A DNA stretch of 64,000 bases from Tenacibaculum sp. M341. GTDB lineage: Bacteria; Bacteroidota; Bacteroidia; Flavobacteriales; Flavobacteriaceae. The position numbers and the translations under genes were made by a program. The notes under the pieces are model-generated. The model ran no database searches. It was not told where the DNA came from and saw nothing but the letters and a program-made list of their open reading frames with translations. Within the stretch, counting starts at the first letter, position 1. Each line of letters starts with the position of its first letter. Shown piece after piece: positions 17,839-27,684 of the stretch. The stretch covers positions 62,001 to 126,000 of the forward strand of contig NZ_SJXJ01000008.1 in NCBI RefSeq assembly GCF_004337695.1. Direction: 5' to 3'.

Positions 17839-20073
17839 ATGAATAAACATATAATATTCAGTATGCTTATACTGATGTTTATAACAGATTCATTAGCACA
17901 AGAAACTTTAAAAGGTAAAATAACCGATACCGATAAGTTAGAAATTTTTGGTGCTAATGTATATTGGTTGCACAACGATATTGGAGTAACTACCAAGGAA
18001 AACGGAACCTTTGAAATACCGTATAAAGCGTCTTACAAAAAACTAATTATAAGTTTTGTTGGGTATAAAACAGATACCATAAATGTTAGTAGCAATACTT
18101 TTGTAAATCATGTATTAACAGAGCAAGGCAAATTAGATGAGATTAGAATAGATAGCAAGAAAAAAGCAACTGCTAAATCATTTTTACAAACTCAAAATGT
18201 ATTTACAGTTAATAGTGAGGAGTTATTAAAAGCAGCTTGTTGTAATCTTGCAGAGAGCTTTGAAACGAATCCATCTATTGATGTCAATTTCTCTGATGCA
18301 TTAACAGGAACACGACAAATTCAAATGTTAGGGTTAAATAGCCCATATTTGCTAATAGCTCAAGAAAATATACCTATGGTACGTGGTGCATCTCAGGTAT
18401 ACGGATTAACATTTACGCCAGGTACTTGGGTAGAAAGTATACAAATAACAAAAGGAGCTGGTAGCGTAGTCAATGGTTTTGAAAGTATTTCAGGACAAAT
18501 AAATGCCGAATTGGTAAAGCCAACTACCGATAAAAAGTTCTTTGTAAATGGATATGGTAATTTAAATGGACGTTTAGAGTTGAATACTCATTTTAATCAA
18601 AAAGTAAGTGAAAAATGGAATACAGGTTTGTATGTACATGGAAATATTCGCTCAGAAAAATTTGATAATAACAACGATAATTTTTTAGATAATCCTTTAG
18701 CAGAACAAATTAATGTAATGAATCGTTGGCAGTTTACTGATAATGATAACGGATGGGTAAGTTTTTTTAATGTTCGTTTTTTAAATGATAGAAAACAAAC
18801 AGGAAATTTAAATTTTAATCCAGATACCGATAAAGGATCAACAACCATTTGGGGTAGTGAAATAAAAACCAATCGTTTCGATTTCTCAGGAAAATTAGGA
18901 TATGTTTTTCCAGAGTTACCTTATCAAAGTATGGGCTTACAATTGGCATATAGTAGTCATGATCAGGAATCTTATTTTGGTTTAAGAACCTATGAAATTA
19001 ATCATCAAAGTGTTTACTCAAATGTGTTGTTCAATTCCATTATTGGAGACACAAGAAGTAAGTTTAAAACAGGACTTAGTTTTACGTATGATAAATATGA
19101 AGAACTAGTTGAAGCTAGAGATTTTAGTAGAACAGAAACATCTGTAGGTGCTTTTTTTGAGTATGCATACGATAATACAGAAAACTTTAGTGCTACTTTA
19201 GGTTTGCGTATAGATCATCATAACTTATTGAAAACTTTTGTAACCCCTAGAATTCACTTAAGATATGTTCCTTGGGAGAAAGGTGTGTTAAGAGCATCAG
19301 TAGGAAGAGGTAAGAGAAGTGCTAATATTTTTGCAGAAAATCAGCAACTTTTTGCTTCAGCACGTCAAATTAATATTAATGATGTCGGAGGTAGTATTTA
19401 TGGATTAGATCCTGAGATAGCATGGAACTATGGAGTTTCTTTTTTACAAGGTTTCCGCTTATTTGATAAAAAGGGAGATATTTCTTTTGATTTTTATCAA
19501 ACAAACTTTGAGAATCAAGTCGTAGTTGATTGGGAGAATCCGCAGGAAATTTCTTTTTATAATTTAAATGGAAAAAGTATCGCAAATAGTTTTCAAACTG
19601 AAGTAAATTATCATCCTATTCATAAAGTTGATGTAAGGTTAGCTTATAAATTTTTTGATGTTGCTACAGATTATAATTCAGGAAATTTAGCAAAACCATT
19701 ACAACCTAAACATCGTTTTTTTACAAATGTTTCAGTGCAAACAAATAAAAAAGAAAATGGTGCACAATGGAAGTTTGATACTACTTATAATTTGATAGGA
19801 ACACAACGATTACCTAATACATCTTCAAGTCCTGTGCAATTTCAACTGCCAGCATATACAGATAGTTTTAACTTGCTAAACTTTCAAGTAACAAAAGTTT
19901 TTTCTGAAAAGGTTGAAGTGTATGTAGGAGGTGATAATATAACGAATGTAAAACAAAAAAATCCAATATTAGAAAGCGAGAATCCTTTTGGAGCAAATTT
20001 TGATAGTACTATTGTATATGCTCCAATTTTTGGAAGTACCTTTTATACAGGATTTAGATTTAAAATAGATTAA
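17839..20073 (+). CDS. TonB-dependent outer-membrane receptor with carboxypeptidase-like N-terminal domain
   Basis: 744 residues. A signal peptide (MNKHIIFSMLILMFITDSLAQ) is followed by a carboxypeptidase-regulatory-like domain (residues about 22-105, GKITDTDKLEIFGANVYWLHND..ISFVGYKTD). The plug domain (about 125-240) includes the Cys pair AACCNLAESFETNPSIDV and the VRGASQVYGLTF..GAGSVVNGFESISGQIN region. A 22-strand-type barrel runs to the C-terminal GSTFYTGFRFKID. It imports a ligand through the outer membrane using TonB energy. Its neighbours (Cys-rich protein before, HMA protein after) suggest a metal, most likely copper; the ligand itself is not visible. Confidence 0.92.
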   Translation: MNKHIIFSMLILMFITDSLAQETLKGKITDTDKLEIFGANVYWLHNDIGVTTKENGTFEIPYKASYKKLIISFVGYKTDTINVSSNTFVNHVLTEQGKLDEIRIDSKKKATAKSFLQTQNVFTVNSEELLKAACCNLAESFETNPSIDVNFSDALTGTRQIQMLGLNSPYLLIAQENIPMVRGASQVYGLTFTPGTWVESIQITKGAGSVVNGFESISGQINAELVKPTTDKKFFVNGYGNLNGRLELNTHFNQKVSEKWNTGLYVHGNIRSEKFDNNNDNFLDNPLAEQINVMNRWQFTDNDNGWVSFFNVRFLNDRKQTGNLNFNPDTDKGSTTIWGSEIKTNRFDFSGKLGYVFPELPYQSMGLQLAYSSHDQESYFGLRTYEINHQSVYSNVLFNSIIGDTRSKFKTGLSFTYDKYEELVEARDFSRTETSVGAFFEYAYDNTENFSATLGLRIDHHNLLKTFVTPRIHLRYVPWEKGVLRASVGRGKRSANIFAENQQLFASARQININDVGGSIYGLDPEIAWNYGVSFLQGFRLFDKKGDISFDFYQTNFENQVVVDWENPQEISFYNLNGKSIANSFQTEVNYHPIHKVDVRLAYKFFDVATDYNSGNLAKPLQPKHRFFTNVSVQTNKKENGAQWKFDTTYNLIGTQRLPNTSSSPVQFQLPAYTDSFNLLNFQVTKVFSEKVEVYVGGDNITNVKQKNPILESENPFGANFDSTIVYAPIFGSTFYTGFRFKID

Positions 20074-20075
20074 CC

Positions 20076-20096
20076 AATACTAATTTGATTAGTATT
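20076..20096. repeat. Perfect 9-bp hairpin between the TonB receptor and the HMA gene
   Basis: AATACTAAT and ATTAGTATT flank a TTG loop. No T-run follows, so it is unlikely to be a terminator; an RNA-processing or stability hairpin, or an operator, is more likely. Confidence 0.5.
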
Positions 20097-20111
20097 AATA
20101 AAAAGAATATT

Positions 20112-20471
20112 ATGAAGAAAGTAACATTACTTATTTGCTTGTTAACCATGGTTTTTTCGGTACAGGCACAAAAAAAGAAGAAAAATGCAAAAGTTGCCAT
20201 AGAAGTAGACGGTGTTTGCATGATGTGTAAAAAGCGTATTGAAAAAGCAGCTTTAAATACCAAAGGAGTAAAATTTGCTAATTGGAATGTAAATACTCAT
20301 GAACTAAACTTAATAATTGACGAACGTAAAACAAATAAAAAAATGGTTTGTGAAAGCGTAGCAAAAGTTGGTCATGATACTAAAGAAGTAAAAGCACCAC
20401 AAGAAGCATATGATGCTTTACATGGATGTTGTAAATATAGAGATGGTGAAGTTATTAAAGAGCATCATTAA
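20112..20471 (+). CDS. Exported heavy-metal-associated (HMA) domain protein
   Basis: 119 residues from the ATG at 20112. A signal peptide (MKKVTLLICLLTMVFSVQAQ) is followed by a Lys-rich linker and one ferredoxin-like HMA domain, VAIEVDGVCMMCKKRIEKAALNTKGVKFANWNVNTHELNLIID. The metal site is Cys36-X-X-Cys39 within GVCMMC. An additional Cys-Cys-His-rich tail (ALHGCCKY..KEHH) could be a second site. Such domains bind Cu(I), Zn or similar soft metals; an exported one could hand copper to or from the outer-membrane receptor. A TTG at 20085 is in frame but would start inside the upstream hairpin. Confidence 0.85.
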   Translation: MKKVTLLICLLTMVFSVQAQKKKKNAKVAIEVDGVCMMCKKRIEKAALNTKGVKFANWNVNTHELNLIIDERKTNKKMVCESVAKVGHDTKEVKAPQEAYDALHGCCKYRDGEVIKEHH

Positions 20472-20475
20472 ATGT

Positions 20476-20508
20476 AAAAAGCACCTCAAATGAGGTGCTT
20501 TTTTTAGT
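20476..20508. terminator. Strong bidirectional terminator
   Basis: AAAAAGCACCTC (20476-20487) pairs perfectly with GAGGTGCTTTTT (20492-20503), with a short AAAT loop and T-runs on both sides. It lies between the convergent HMA gene and the MG2-like gene. Confidence 0.9.
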
Positions 20509-22669
20509 TTAACGATTTTAAATCTAAAATAATTTCTTTGCTAAGAAGCTGTCCTTTGTCATTAATCCCCTCAATATAGATTTTTACTTTCTCTTGATCT
20601 AACGGATTAAATTTATAGCTAGCTGGTTTGTTTTTATCAATGATGATATTTGGTTCCCAGTGAATTGCTCCGTAATTGTAAAATATTTTATTCTGAGTCG
20701 AAGCATATAAAGGTTGATAATATTTCTTTTCTGTCATAAAACCAAAAGGAACTTTGTATGATGAGTATCTTTTGTTATTTGTATTCCCTTTAAAAGTTTT
20801 TTTAGTGTATAAGAAAATTTCACCACCAAATGCTTTAGATATAAAAATTTCTTCAAAATCTTTAACCCAGTTAAATTCAATTAAATCTAAATTTTGATTT
20901 ACTTGACCATAAATAATTGCATCATCTAAGTAAACTCGAGTAATAATATCTTCAAGAATATTATCTCTGTTTGATTCTATTGTGTAACCAGTGCTTGTTT
21001 TTCGAATTCTAAAACCTTGTTGACGTAAAAACGTTAAAATATTTATGTTTTTAAGACTAGTATCAAAGTCATCAACTTTAATTTTATCAGATATAATGCC
21101 TCTAGTAAAAGTAGGAGTATTGTTAAACGTTCGTTTTACTTTAACTTCTATTTCGTCTAATAAGTTACTTTCATCAAATATAAATTTATCAAATTTTAAA
21201 TTTGCATCTACGTTTTTATCTGTGTATTCATTTAAACTTATTTTAGGAGTTATTTCACTAAAACTTTTTGGAAAAAACTGAACAACACCTTTTATTTTTG
21301 AAGTTTTTCTTTTAGATGATAAGAATAACTGAATATCTGTAGAATCATTTAAAAATACATTCTCAAAGGAGAATTTACCGTTATCTATAATGCTAGGTAA
21401 GTAAACATTATTTCTTTTTGATGATAAAAAGATGTTTTCATGTTTCTTTTTGTCATAAGAGTTTAAAGTTCCTTTTACAGTAATACCTCTTTCAAAAGAG
21501 TGGATTTCTTTTGGCGGGTTTCCGTATATGTTATTCCAATCATATTTGCTCCAACCTTGTGTAAGAAGCAATAAATCTAGTTCAAATAACTTCCTACGAT
21601 TACAATTTTCAAAATAATAGCTAGGATTGGCAACATCTCCTTTAATATAAGGAGTTATTAAAAACTTAGAATAAATTGAGTTTTTAGGCTTATAACTTTT
21701 AGTTTTTAAAGGTAATATAGAAGCGCTTAGGTAAAGATTTGTAGAGTCTTTTACATCTTTTTTAAAAATACTAACAGAAATTGAGTCATTTTCAGTGATA
21801 GTGTGATTTAAATTGACATCTGTAAACAAAGATTTATTATAAGTAAAAAATACTCTCTCTGCTACAGGCATATTATTTTCATTGAAAAGAGTAATAATAT
21901 TAGTCCCAGGCTGAAGTAATTCATTTTCTATAACAAAAGCATACTCTTTTTTAGTGTTACTTATTTCAAGTAAATTTTTTCTGTAAGAATTCGTGTTGTG
22001 AATTAGTGTTTTGTAAATTTTACCATGTAATTTATCAACTGTAGCTTGATTACTGGTTAATTTAACTTTAGTGAATCTTCCGTTTTGATTGTTTACAGAT
22101 AATAAAATACCTGTTTGCTTAACATCGTTTACTTTTTTACTAACTGTACTACCATCATCTAATGTAATTTCAAGCGTGTATTCTTCATTCTTTTTAATAG
22201 AAAATACAGATTTTCCGTAACCAAGATGGTTTGTAGAAAAGTTTCCAATAATTTTATTTTGTGAATCTGTAATTTTTCCAGAAGCTATTTTTATACCCTT
22301 ATTGTTACTGTCTTTAACAACTATTCCTACAGAGTTGATAGCGTCAGCTAAAAAATGACCTCCCTCTGGTAATATTTGAAAATCGATGTTATTTTTTGTT
22401 GTTGTCTGTGAAATAGATGAAAGATTATCAATAATTTTAATTCTCTGTACATAAGAGTTGTCTTCATTAAAATTCTTCATCCATTTAGTAGAAGCTTTAA
22501 TAAAGTAATTTTTATTGATAAAAGTAGAGTCGACTTTGATACTACCGCTTCCAATTCCTTTTTTTAATCTTAAAAGTCTTTGAGTTTGAAGTTTACCGTT
22601 TTCATCAAATATAGATATATAAAGATTACTACTGTTTTGGTGGAGTTTTTGACTACTTTGATTTAGCAT
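20504..22669 (-). CDS. MG2/TonB-plug-like large surface protein, 5' end disrupted
   Basis: A 721-residue frame with an internal ATG at 22669, but clear family-type sequence continues upstream in the same frame for at least 45 codons (IDSSYVKYFDLKR, EIPYLHLNKTNFFKGEEIWFKTY) without a start codon. LHLNKT.FFKGE.IW.K.Y is the opening of the alpha-2-macroglobulin MG2-type domain found in large Bacteroidota exported proteins. Further on are FQILPEGGHFLADAINSVGIVV (a second macroglobulin-like domain), and a C-terminal region with plug-like elements (NILTFLRQQGFRIR.., VYLDDAIIYGQ) as in receptor-associated proteins. Its signal peptide is encoded in a different frame (see the next entry). Either a pseudogene, a sequencing error, or a frameshifted gene. 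A bidirectional hairpin follows its stop. Confidence 0.75.
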   Translation of the reverse strand: MLNQSSQKLHQNSSNLYISIFDENGKLQTQRLLRLKKGIGSGSIKVDSTFINKNYFIKASTKWMKNFNEDNSYVQRIKIIDNLSSISQTTTKNNIDFQILPEGGHFLADAINSVGIVVKDSNNKGIKIASGKITDSQNKIIGNFSTNHLGYGKSVFSIKKNEEYTLEITLDDGSTVSKKVNDVKQTGILLSVNNQNGRFTKVKLTSNQATVDKLHGKIYKTLIHNTNSYRKNLLEISNTKKEYAFVIENELLQPGTNIITLFNENNMPVAERVFFTYNKSLFTDVNLNHTITENDSISVSIFKKDVKDSTNLYLSASILPLKTKSYKPKNSIYSKFLITPYIKGDVANPSYYFENCNRRKLFELDLLLLTQGWSKYDWNNIYGNPPKEIHSFERGITVKGTLNSYDKKKHENIFLSSKRNNVYLPSIIDNGKFSFENVFLNDSTDIQLFLSSKRKTSKIKGVVQFFPKSFSEITPKISLNEYTDKNVDANLKFDKFIFDESNLLDEIEVKVKRTFNNTPTFTRGIISDKIKVDDFDTSLKNINILTFLRQQGFRIRKTSTGYTIESNRDNILEDIITRVYLDDAIIYGQVNQNLDLIEFNWVKDFEEIFISKAFGGEIFLYTKKTFKGNTNNKRYSSYKVPFGFMTEKKYYQPLYASTQNKIFYNYGAIHWEPNIIIDKNKPASYKFNPLDQEKVKIYIEGINDKGQLLSKEIILDLKSLN

Positions 22670-22842
22670 ATATGTTTTAAACCAAATTTCTTCACCTTTA
22701 AAAAAGTTTGTTTTGTTTAAATGTAAATAAGGAATCTCTCTTTTTAAATCGAAATATTTTACATAGCTACTATCAATATTTTGTTGACTTGATATTTTAA
22801 ACTTATAAAAAGTAACGAAAGGAAAAATAGTATTTTTCTCAG
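22670..22842 (-). pseudogene. 5' remnant: signal-peptide frame with CTG start, shifted -1 from the mature frame
   Basis: Read on the minus strand from CTG at 22842-22840, one frame gives LRKILFFLSLLFISLKYQ, a textbook signal peptide except that its first codon is CTG, not ATG. It meets a stop about 27 codons later. The mature-protein frame (SSQQNIDSSYVKYF..) lies one base back. The change of frame falls at 22801-22795, which reads T TTA AAA in the signal-peptide frame, a canonical -1 slippery heptamer. A one-base deletion plus loss of the ATG is the simplest explanation. Confidence 0.6.
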
Positions 22843-22983
22843 AGTAATTAGTTTTTTAAGTTGTAAATATAATAACAAAAACTAAACGGTATGATTGAAG
22901 TAGATATTTAACTGTTTTTTTAAGTGTTGTTTTAGAGTGTTTTAAGTTTTTTGATGAGCTGATATAATTGAAAAAGAAAAAAT

Positions 22984-23026
22984 AACTCTAGTAAAGATTT
23001 TTAAAATAGTTACGTTTACTAGAGTT
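22984..23026 (-). terminator. Terminator of the membrane-protein gene 23041-23760
   Basis: Perfect 12-bp inverted repeat: AACTCTAGTAAA (22984-22995) with TTTACTAGAGTT (23015-23026), 19-nt loop. On the minus strand it is followed by a T-rich run (ATTTTTTCTTTTTC). Confidence 0.75.
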
Positions 23027-23040
23027 GTTAATAATGTCTT

Positions 23041-23760
23041 TTAATTTTTAGATAGCTTTTTAAAAACTAAAATATGCAAGAAAATGATGGTAGCAGGAGC
23101 AAAGGCAGGAATCCAACTAAAAGGAAAAGAACCAAAATCTAAAACTCCTTCATTATTGTTTGAAATTGCAGTTTGAGTTAAATAAATAGCGGTGCTTAAA
23201 ACAGATAAAATGTCTACAAGTCCAATGATATTCCAAACAAGTACAAAGTTTTTAGCGCCTCTAATCTTCTTTTTTAAAGTATAAATTACAGGAAACACAA
23301 GTATAGCTGATAAGATATCTCCTATACCACCAATATTAGCAAAAACCTTAGGTAAGCTACCATAATATGCTACCAAAAAGAAAAATATTCCAACGAACCT
23401 AAAAATATGGATGAATACTAGTTCTTCTAATTTTATATGATTCATAACTACACGAAACCATTCTTTTTTTTGGATAATAAATATGTAAAACAAAAATAAA
23501 GGTAGTACAGTTACAATGATAATTCTTGGAGGTAGTGTGTTCACAGAGAAAAATCCAGTTAAAGAAATGATAGAAATCAAAATAAAATACACCCAATAAA
23601 ATATGAGTATGTTTCTTTTAATTGTTATAGCATAAGATTGCTTTGCTCTAATAATTGCTTTTTTAGCCGCATTAGCTATTAATATAGGTGGAACTAAAAA
23701 AAACACAACACTAAATATAGTTGATAACCAAATTGGTACTTGAGTAATAGATAGATTCAT
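23041..23760 (-). CDS. Multi-pass membrane protein, unknown function
   Basis: 239 residues from the ATG at 23760 (MNLSITQVPIWLSTIFSVVFFLVPPILI). About seven hydrophobic segments are evident (near 8-28, 48-68, 78-95, 118-138, 145-165, 170-195 and 210-235). GGIGDILSAILVFPV and VWNIIGLVDILSVL are glycine/aspartate-containing helices that look family-specific, but I do not recognise the family. It follows a Crp/Fnr regulator on the same strand with a 78-bp gap, so it is probably that regulator's target. A TTG seven codons upstream is in frame and less likely. Confidence 0.75.
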   Translation of the reverse strand: MNLSITQVPIWLSTIFSVVFFLVPPILIANAAKKAIIRAKQSYAITIKRNILIFYWVYFILISIISLTGFFSVNTLPPRIIIVTVLPLFLFYIFIIQKKEWFRVVMNHIKLEELVFIHIFRFVGIFFFLVAYYGSLPKVFANIGGIGDILSAILVFPVIYTLKKKIRGAKNFVLVWNIIGLVDILSVLSTAIYLTQTAISNNNEGVLDFGSFPFSWIPAFAPATIIFLHILVFKKLSKN

Positions 23761-23838
23761 AATAAACTTATTTTTATACAAAGTAAGTTTAGATTCTAAA
23801 CTCGTCAGTTGCCCTATGACAACTTTTGAAATAAAGAT

Positions 23839-24405
23839 TTAAGAAATCATTTTTCTAATTCTACTCAATGAAAATTTAGTAACTCCTAAATATGAAGCAA
23901 TAATTTTTAATGGAACTTCTTTTATAATTTCAGGGTGTTTTTTGATTAAGTTTTCGTATCGTTCTTGTGCAGTAAGCTTATGAAAAGAAACCATGTGTTT
24001 GTGCATTTTTACATAATTGAGAGTCAATAACATTCTACCCCATTCTCTAAATTCAGGAATGTTGTGGAAGCAATGTTGCACATTTTCATGATTAATACTC
24101 CAAACAGTACATTCTGTTAGCGTTTCATAGTATTCTTCACTTGGTTTCTGTGTAAAAAACGATAAATAATCATTTAAAAAATCAGGAGCAGAGTAAAATC
24201 GTGTGGTTACTTCATTCCCATTTAAATCGATAATATAACATCGTATAATACCAGTTTCTAAAAAATAAGATTTTCTGCTGATTTTACCTTCTTTAATGAT
24301 TAATTGGTGCTTATTTATAGTTTCTTTTTTAAAAAACGTAGCAATATAATCTGCTTTCTCATCAGACATTGGATTTAATTTTTTGAGATAAGCTTGAAGG
24401 TGCAT
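23839..24405 (-). CDS. Crp/Fnr family transcriptional regulator
   Basis: 188 residues. The cyclic-nucleotide-binding-fold part includes INKHQLIIKEGKISRKSYFLETGIIRCYIIDLNGNEVTTRFYSAPDFLNDYLSF; the short C-terminal part ends LKIIASYLGVTKFSLSRIRKMIS, a minimal winged helix. Same architecture as the protein at 5055-5630. No Fe-S cysteine set, so an Fnr-type oxygen sensor is unlikely; ligand unknown. It probably controls the adjacent membrane protein, and the pair looks like a self-contained module. Confidence 0.88.
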   Translation of the reverse strand: MHLQAYLKKLNPMSDEKADYIATFFKKETINKHQLIIKEGKISRKSYFLETGIIRCYIIDLNGNEVTTRFYSAPDFLNDYLSFFTQKPSEEYYETLTECTVWSINHENVQHCFHNIPEFREWGRMLLTLNYVKMHKHMVSFHKLTAQERYENLIKKHPEIIKEVPLKIIASYLGVTKFSLSRIRKMIS

Positions 24406-24582
24406 TTTTTAAGTTGTTTAGATGATTGATCATACCAATTTAAATAAAAATAATGGAATTTAAATGAAGTAATTAATGATGAAAAAGAGAATGAAAAACA
24501 TGAATTATAAAAAAGAGGGTAGGGGATTTTTATTTCTAGGTGTTTAGATATTGTGATAAATAAAACCATTACCCATAAAATT

Positions 24583-25557
24583 ATGAAGAAAAGTATTTTT
24601 TTAAGATTGAAACCTTTATTATTTCTAGTAGCATTGAATTTGATTTCATGTAGTAAAGATGATCAACAAGAAGGAGTAAAAGATGAAGAAGGAGTAACCG
24701 TAGATGTAGAAAGAACAAAAGGTTTAGTTGAAATTAATGCATTGGTTGTGTATGAATTTAAAAATAATGAATATGTGAAAACCAAGCTATATAAAGTTTC
24801 TGATGAACAAAATGGATTGCAAAATGATAATGTTAAACAAAAGAAGATTTTAGATTTAGTTGATAAAATAATTCCACAGAATTATAAAAGCTTTATAAAC
24901 GAGATTGTGCTTTTTGATGTAGAAGACTTAGGAGGCTATGTACATCCGTTAAAAGGAGATTTTTCAAGTCTTCAATTAGGTTTGTCATTGACTGCACTTG
25001 AGGACGAAACGATAGATATTGAAGAAGTAATTGTTCATGAATTAGGACATGTGTTAACTTTTAACAGTACTCAGTTTAAAGAAGGATTAGCAGATTGTGA
25101 AACTTTTAAGGTAGATATTCCGGGAGCAGAATTAATTACTGAAGTAGGAGTAAAGGCGTGTGCTAATAATGCTTCTTATGTTAATGATTTTGAACAAAAA
25201 TTTTGGAAAGTAATTAGAGGTGAATTAGAAAGATTAAATGAATTAGATGAAAATGATGATCCAAGTTATTTTCAGGAAAAATTTGAATTTGATGAAAGAC
25301 ACCGAGATCGTTTTGTTTCAGATTATGCAGCTACTAGTTTTATAGAAGATATAGCAGAGGTATTCAATTATTTTGTTAGAGGAGATAAACCGACAACAAA
25401 TAGTAAAATTAAAGATCAAAAGATATTATATATGTATGAAAATGATGAGTTAAACTCAGTGAGAGATTTTATAAGAAGTAATATCACTTTTAATATTTCT
25501 GCCAGAAAAGTAAATAAAAAGAATAAACAATTTAAATACTGTTTAGGAAAGCATTAA
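24583..25557 (+). CDS. Lipoprotein with HELGH zinc-metallopeptidase motif
   Basis: 324 residues from the ATG at 24583. The lipobox LNLISC puts the acylated Cys at residue 23, so it should be a surface or periplasmic lipoprotein. HELGH at 152-156 is the zinc site of zincin peptidases. Downstream, SDYAATSFIEDIAEVFNYF (about 246-264) resembles the ED.AE.F segment that supplies the third (Glu) ligand in ATLF-like and related gluzincins. Substrate unknown. The frame opens earlier (24553) but without a signal peptide there. It is divergent from the Crp/Fnr gene across 177 bp and convergent with groL. Confidence 0.8.
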   Translation: MKKSIFLRLKPLLFLVALNLISCSKDDQQEGVKDEEGVTVDVERTKGLVEINALVVYEFKNNEYVKTKLYKVSDEQNGLQNDNVKQKKILDLVDKIIPQNYKSFINEIVLFDVEDLGGYVHPLKGDFSSLQLGLSLTALEDETIDIEEVIVHELGHVLTFNSTQFKEGLADCETFKVDIPGAELITEVGVKACANNASYVNDFEQKFWKVIRGELERLNELDENDDPSYFQEKFEFDERHRDRFVSDYAATSFIEDIAEVFNYFVRGDKPTTNSKIKDQKILYMYENDELNSVRDFIRSNITFNISARKVNKKNKQFKYCLGKH

Positions 25558-25576
25558 CGAAGTTAAAAGCCATAAA

Positions 25577-25604
25577 AAAAGCAATCTCGTATGAGATTGC
25601 TTTT
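25577..25604. terminator. Bidirectional terminator between the metallopeptidase gene and groL
   Basis: AAAAGCAATCTC (25577-25588), GTAT loop, GAGATTGCTTTT (25593-25604): a 12-bp perfect stem with flanking A and T runs. It closes the groESL transcript on the minus strand. Confidence 0.88.
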
Positions 25605-25625
25605 GATTTTATATTCAGTTCCGAT

Positions 25626-27263
<1,638 letters not shown>

Positions 27264-27269
27264 TTAATA

Positions 27270-27679
27270 CTTTATGCTTTAGGTTTTATGCCTTAAGCAA
27301 GTTTTTTAATTTAGTTTTTGTTTAAGAGAATATATTTTTCTTTTAATTAAGTTGATGTTTTTATCAAGTTTTTCAAATTGTTGTTCAGTAATGAACTTTA
27401 AGTCTTTTGATAAAATCAATAAATATTCAACTTCAGATGCTGAGCCTTGTGCTATTGTTAAAAATCTTCCAAATTCAGCTTGGCTATCTCTACCACAACC
27501 TTCAGCAATATTGGTTGGAATAGATAATGAAGCTCTTCTTATTTGAGAAGTTATTCCATAAGTTTCAAAAGATGGATAATTATTTGTCAACTCATAAATA
27601 TCTAATGTAAGTTGATGACTAATTTTCCATATTTCGTAGTTCTTGAAATTTCTCATAGCATAAGACTTATAGCATAAAG
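27270..27679. mobile_element. 410-bp cassette bounded by a 23-bp imperfect inverted repeat, carrying the four-helix gene
   Basis: The 23 bases at 27270-27292 and the reverse complement of 27657-27679 agree at 19 of 23 positions, including a perfect 9-bp outer part (CTTTATGCT / AGCATAAAG). The repeats enclose exactly one gene (27306-27656) within the groS-groL intergenic space. No target-site duplication is obvious. Shape suggests a small mobilised element; no transposase is present. Confidence 0.45.
27306..27656 (-). CDS. Four-helix-bundle protein (S23/23S-rRNA-intervening-sequence family)
   Basis: 116 residues. The opening F..YEIWKISHQLTLDIYELTNNYPSFETYGITSQIRRASLSIPTNIAEGCGR is the signature of the S23 family, whose members were first seen in intervening sequences of 23S rRNA genes in spirochaetes and are common as stand-alone small genes in Bacteroidota. 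The fold is a four-helix bundle that assembles as a pentamer in solved relatives; biological role unknown. Here it sits between groS and groL on the same strand, bounded by inverted repeats, so it should be cotranscribed with the chaperonins. Confidence 0.92.
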   Translation of the reverse strand: MRNFKNYEIWKISHQLTLDIYELTNNYPSFETYGITSQIRRASLSIPTNIAEGCGRDSQAEFGRFLTIAQGSASEVEYLLILSKDLKFITEQQFEKLDKNINLIKRKIYSLKQKLN

Positions 27680-27684
27680 CGCTA

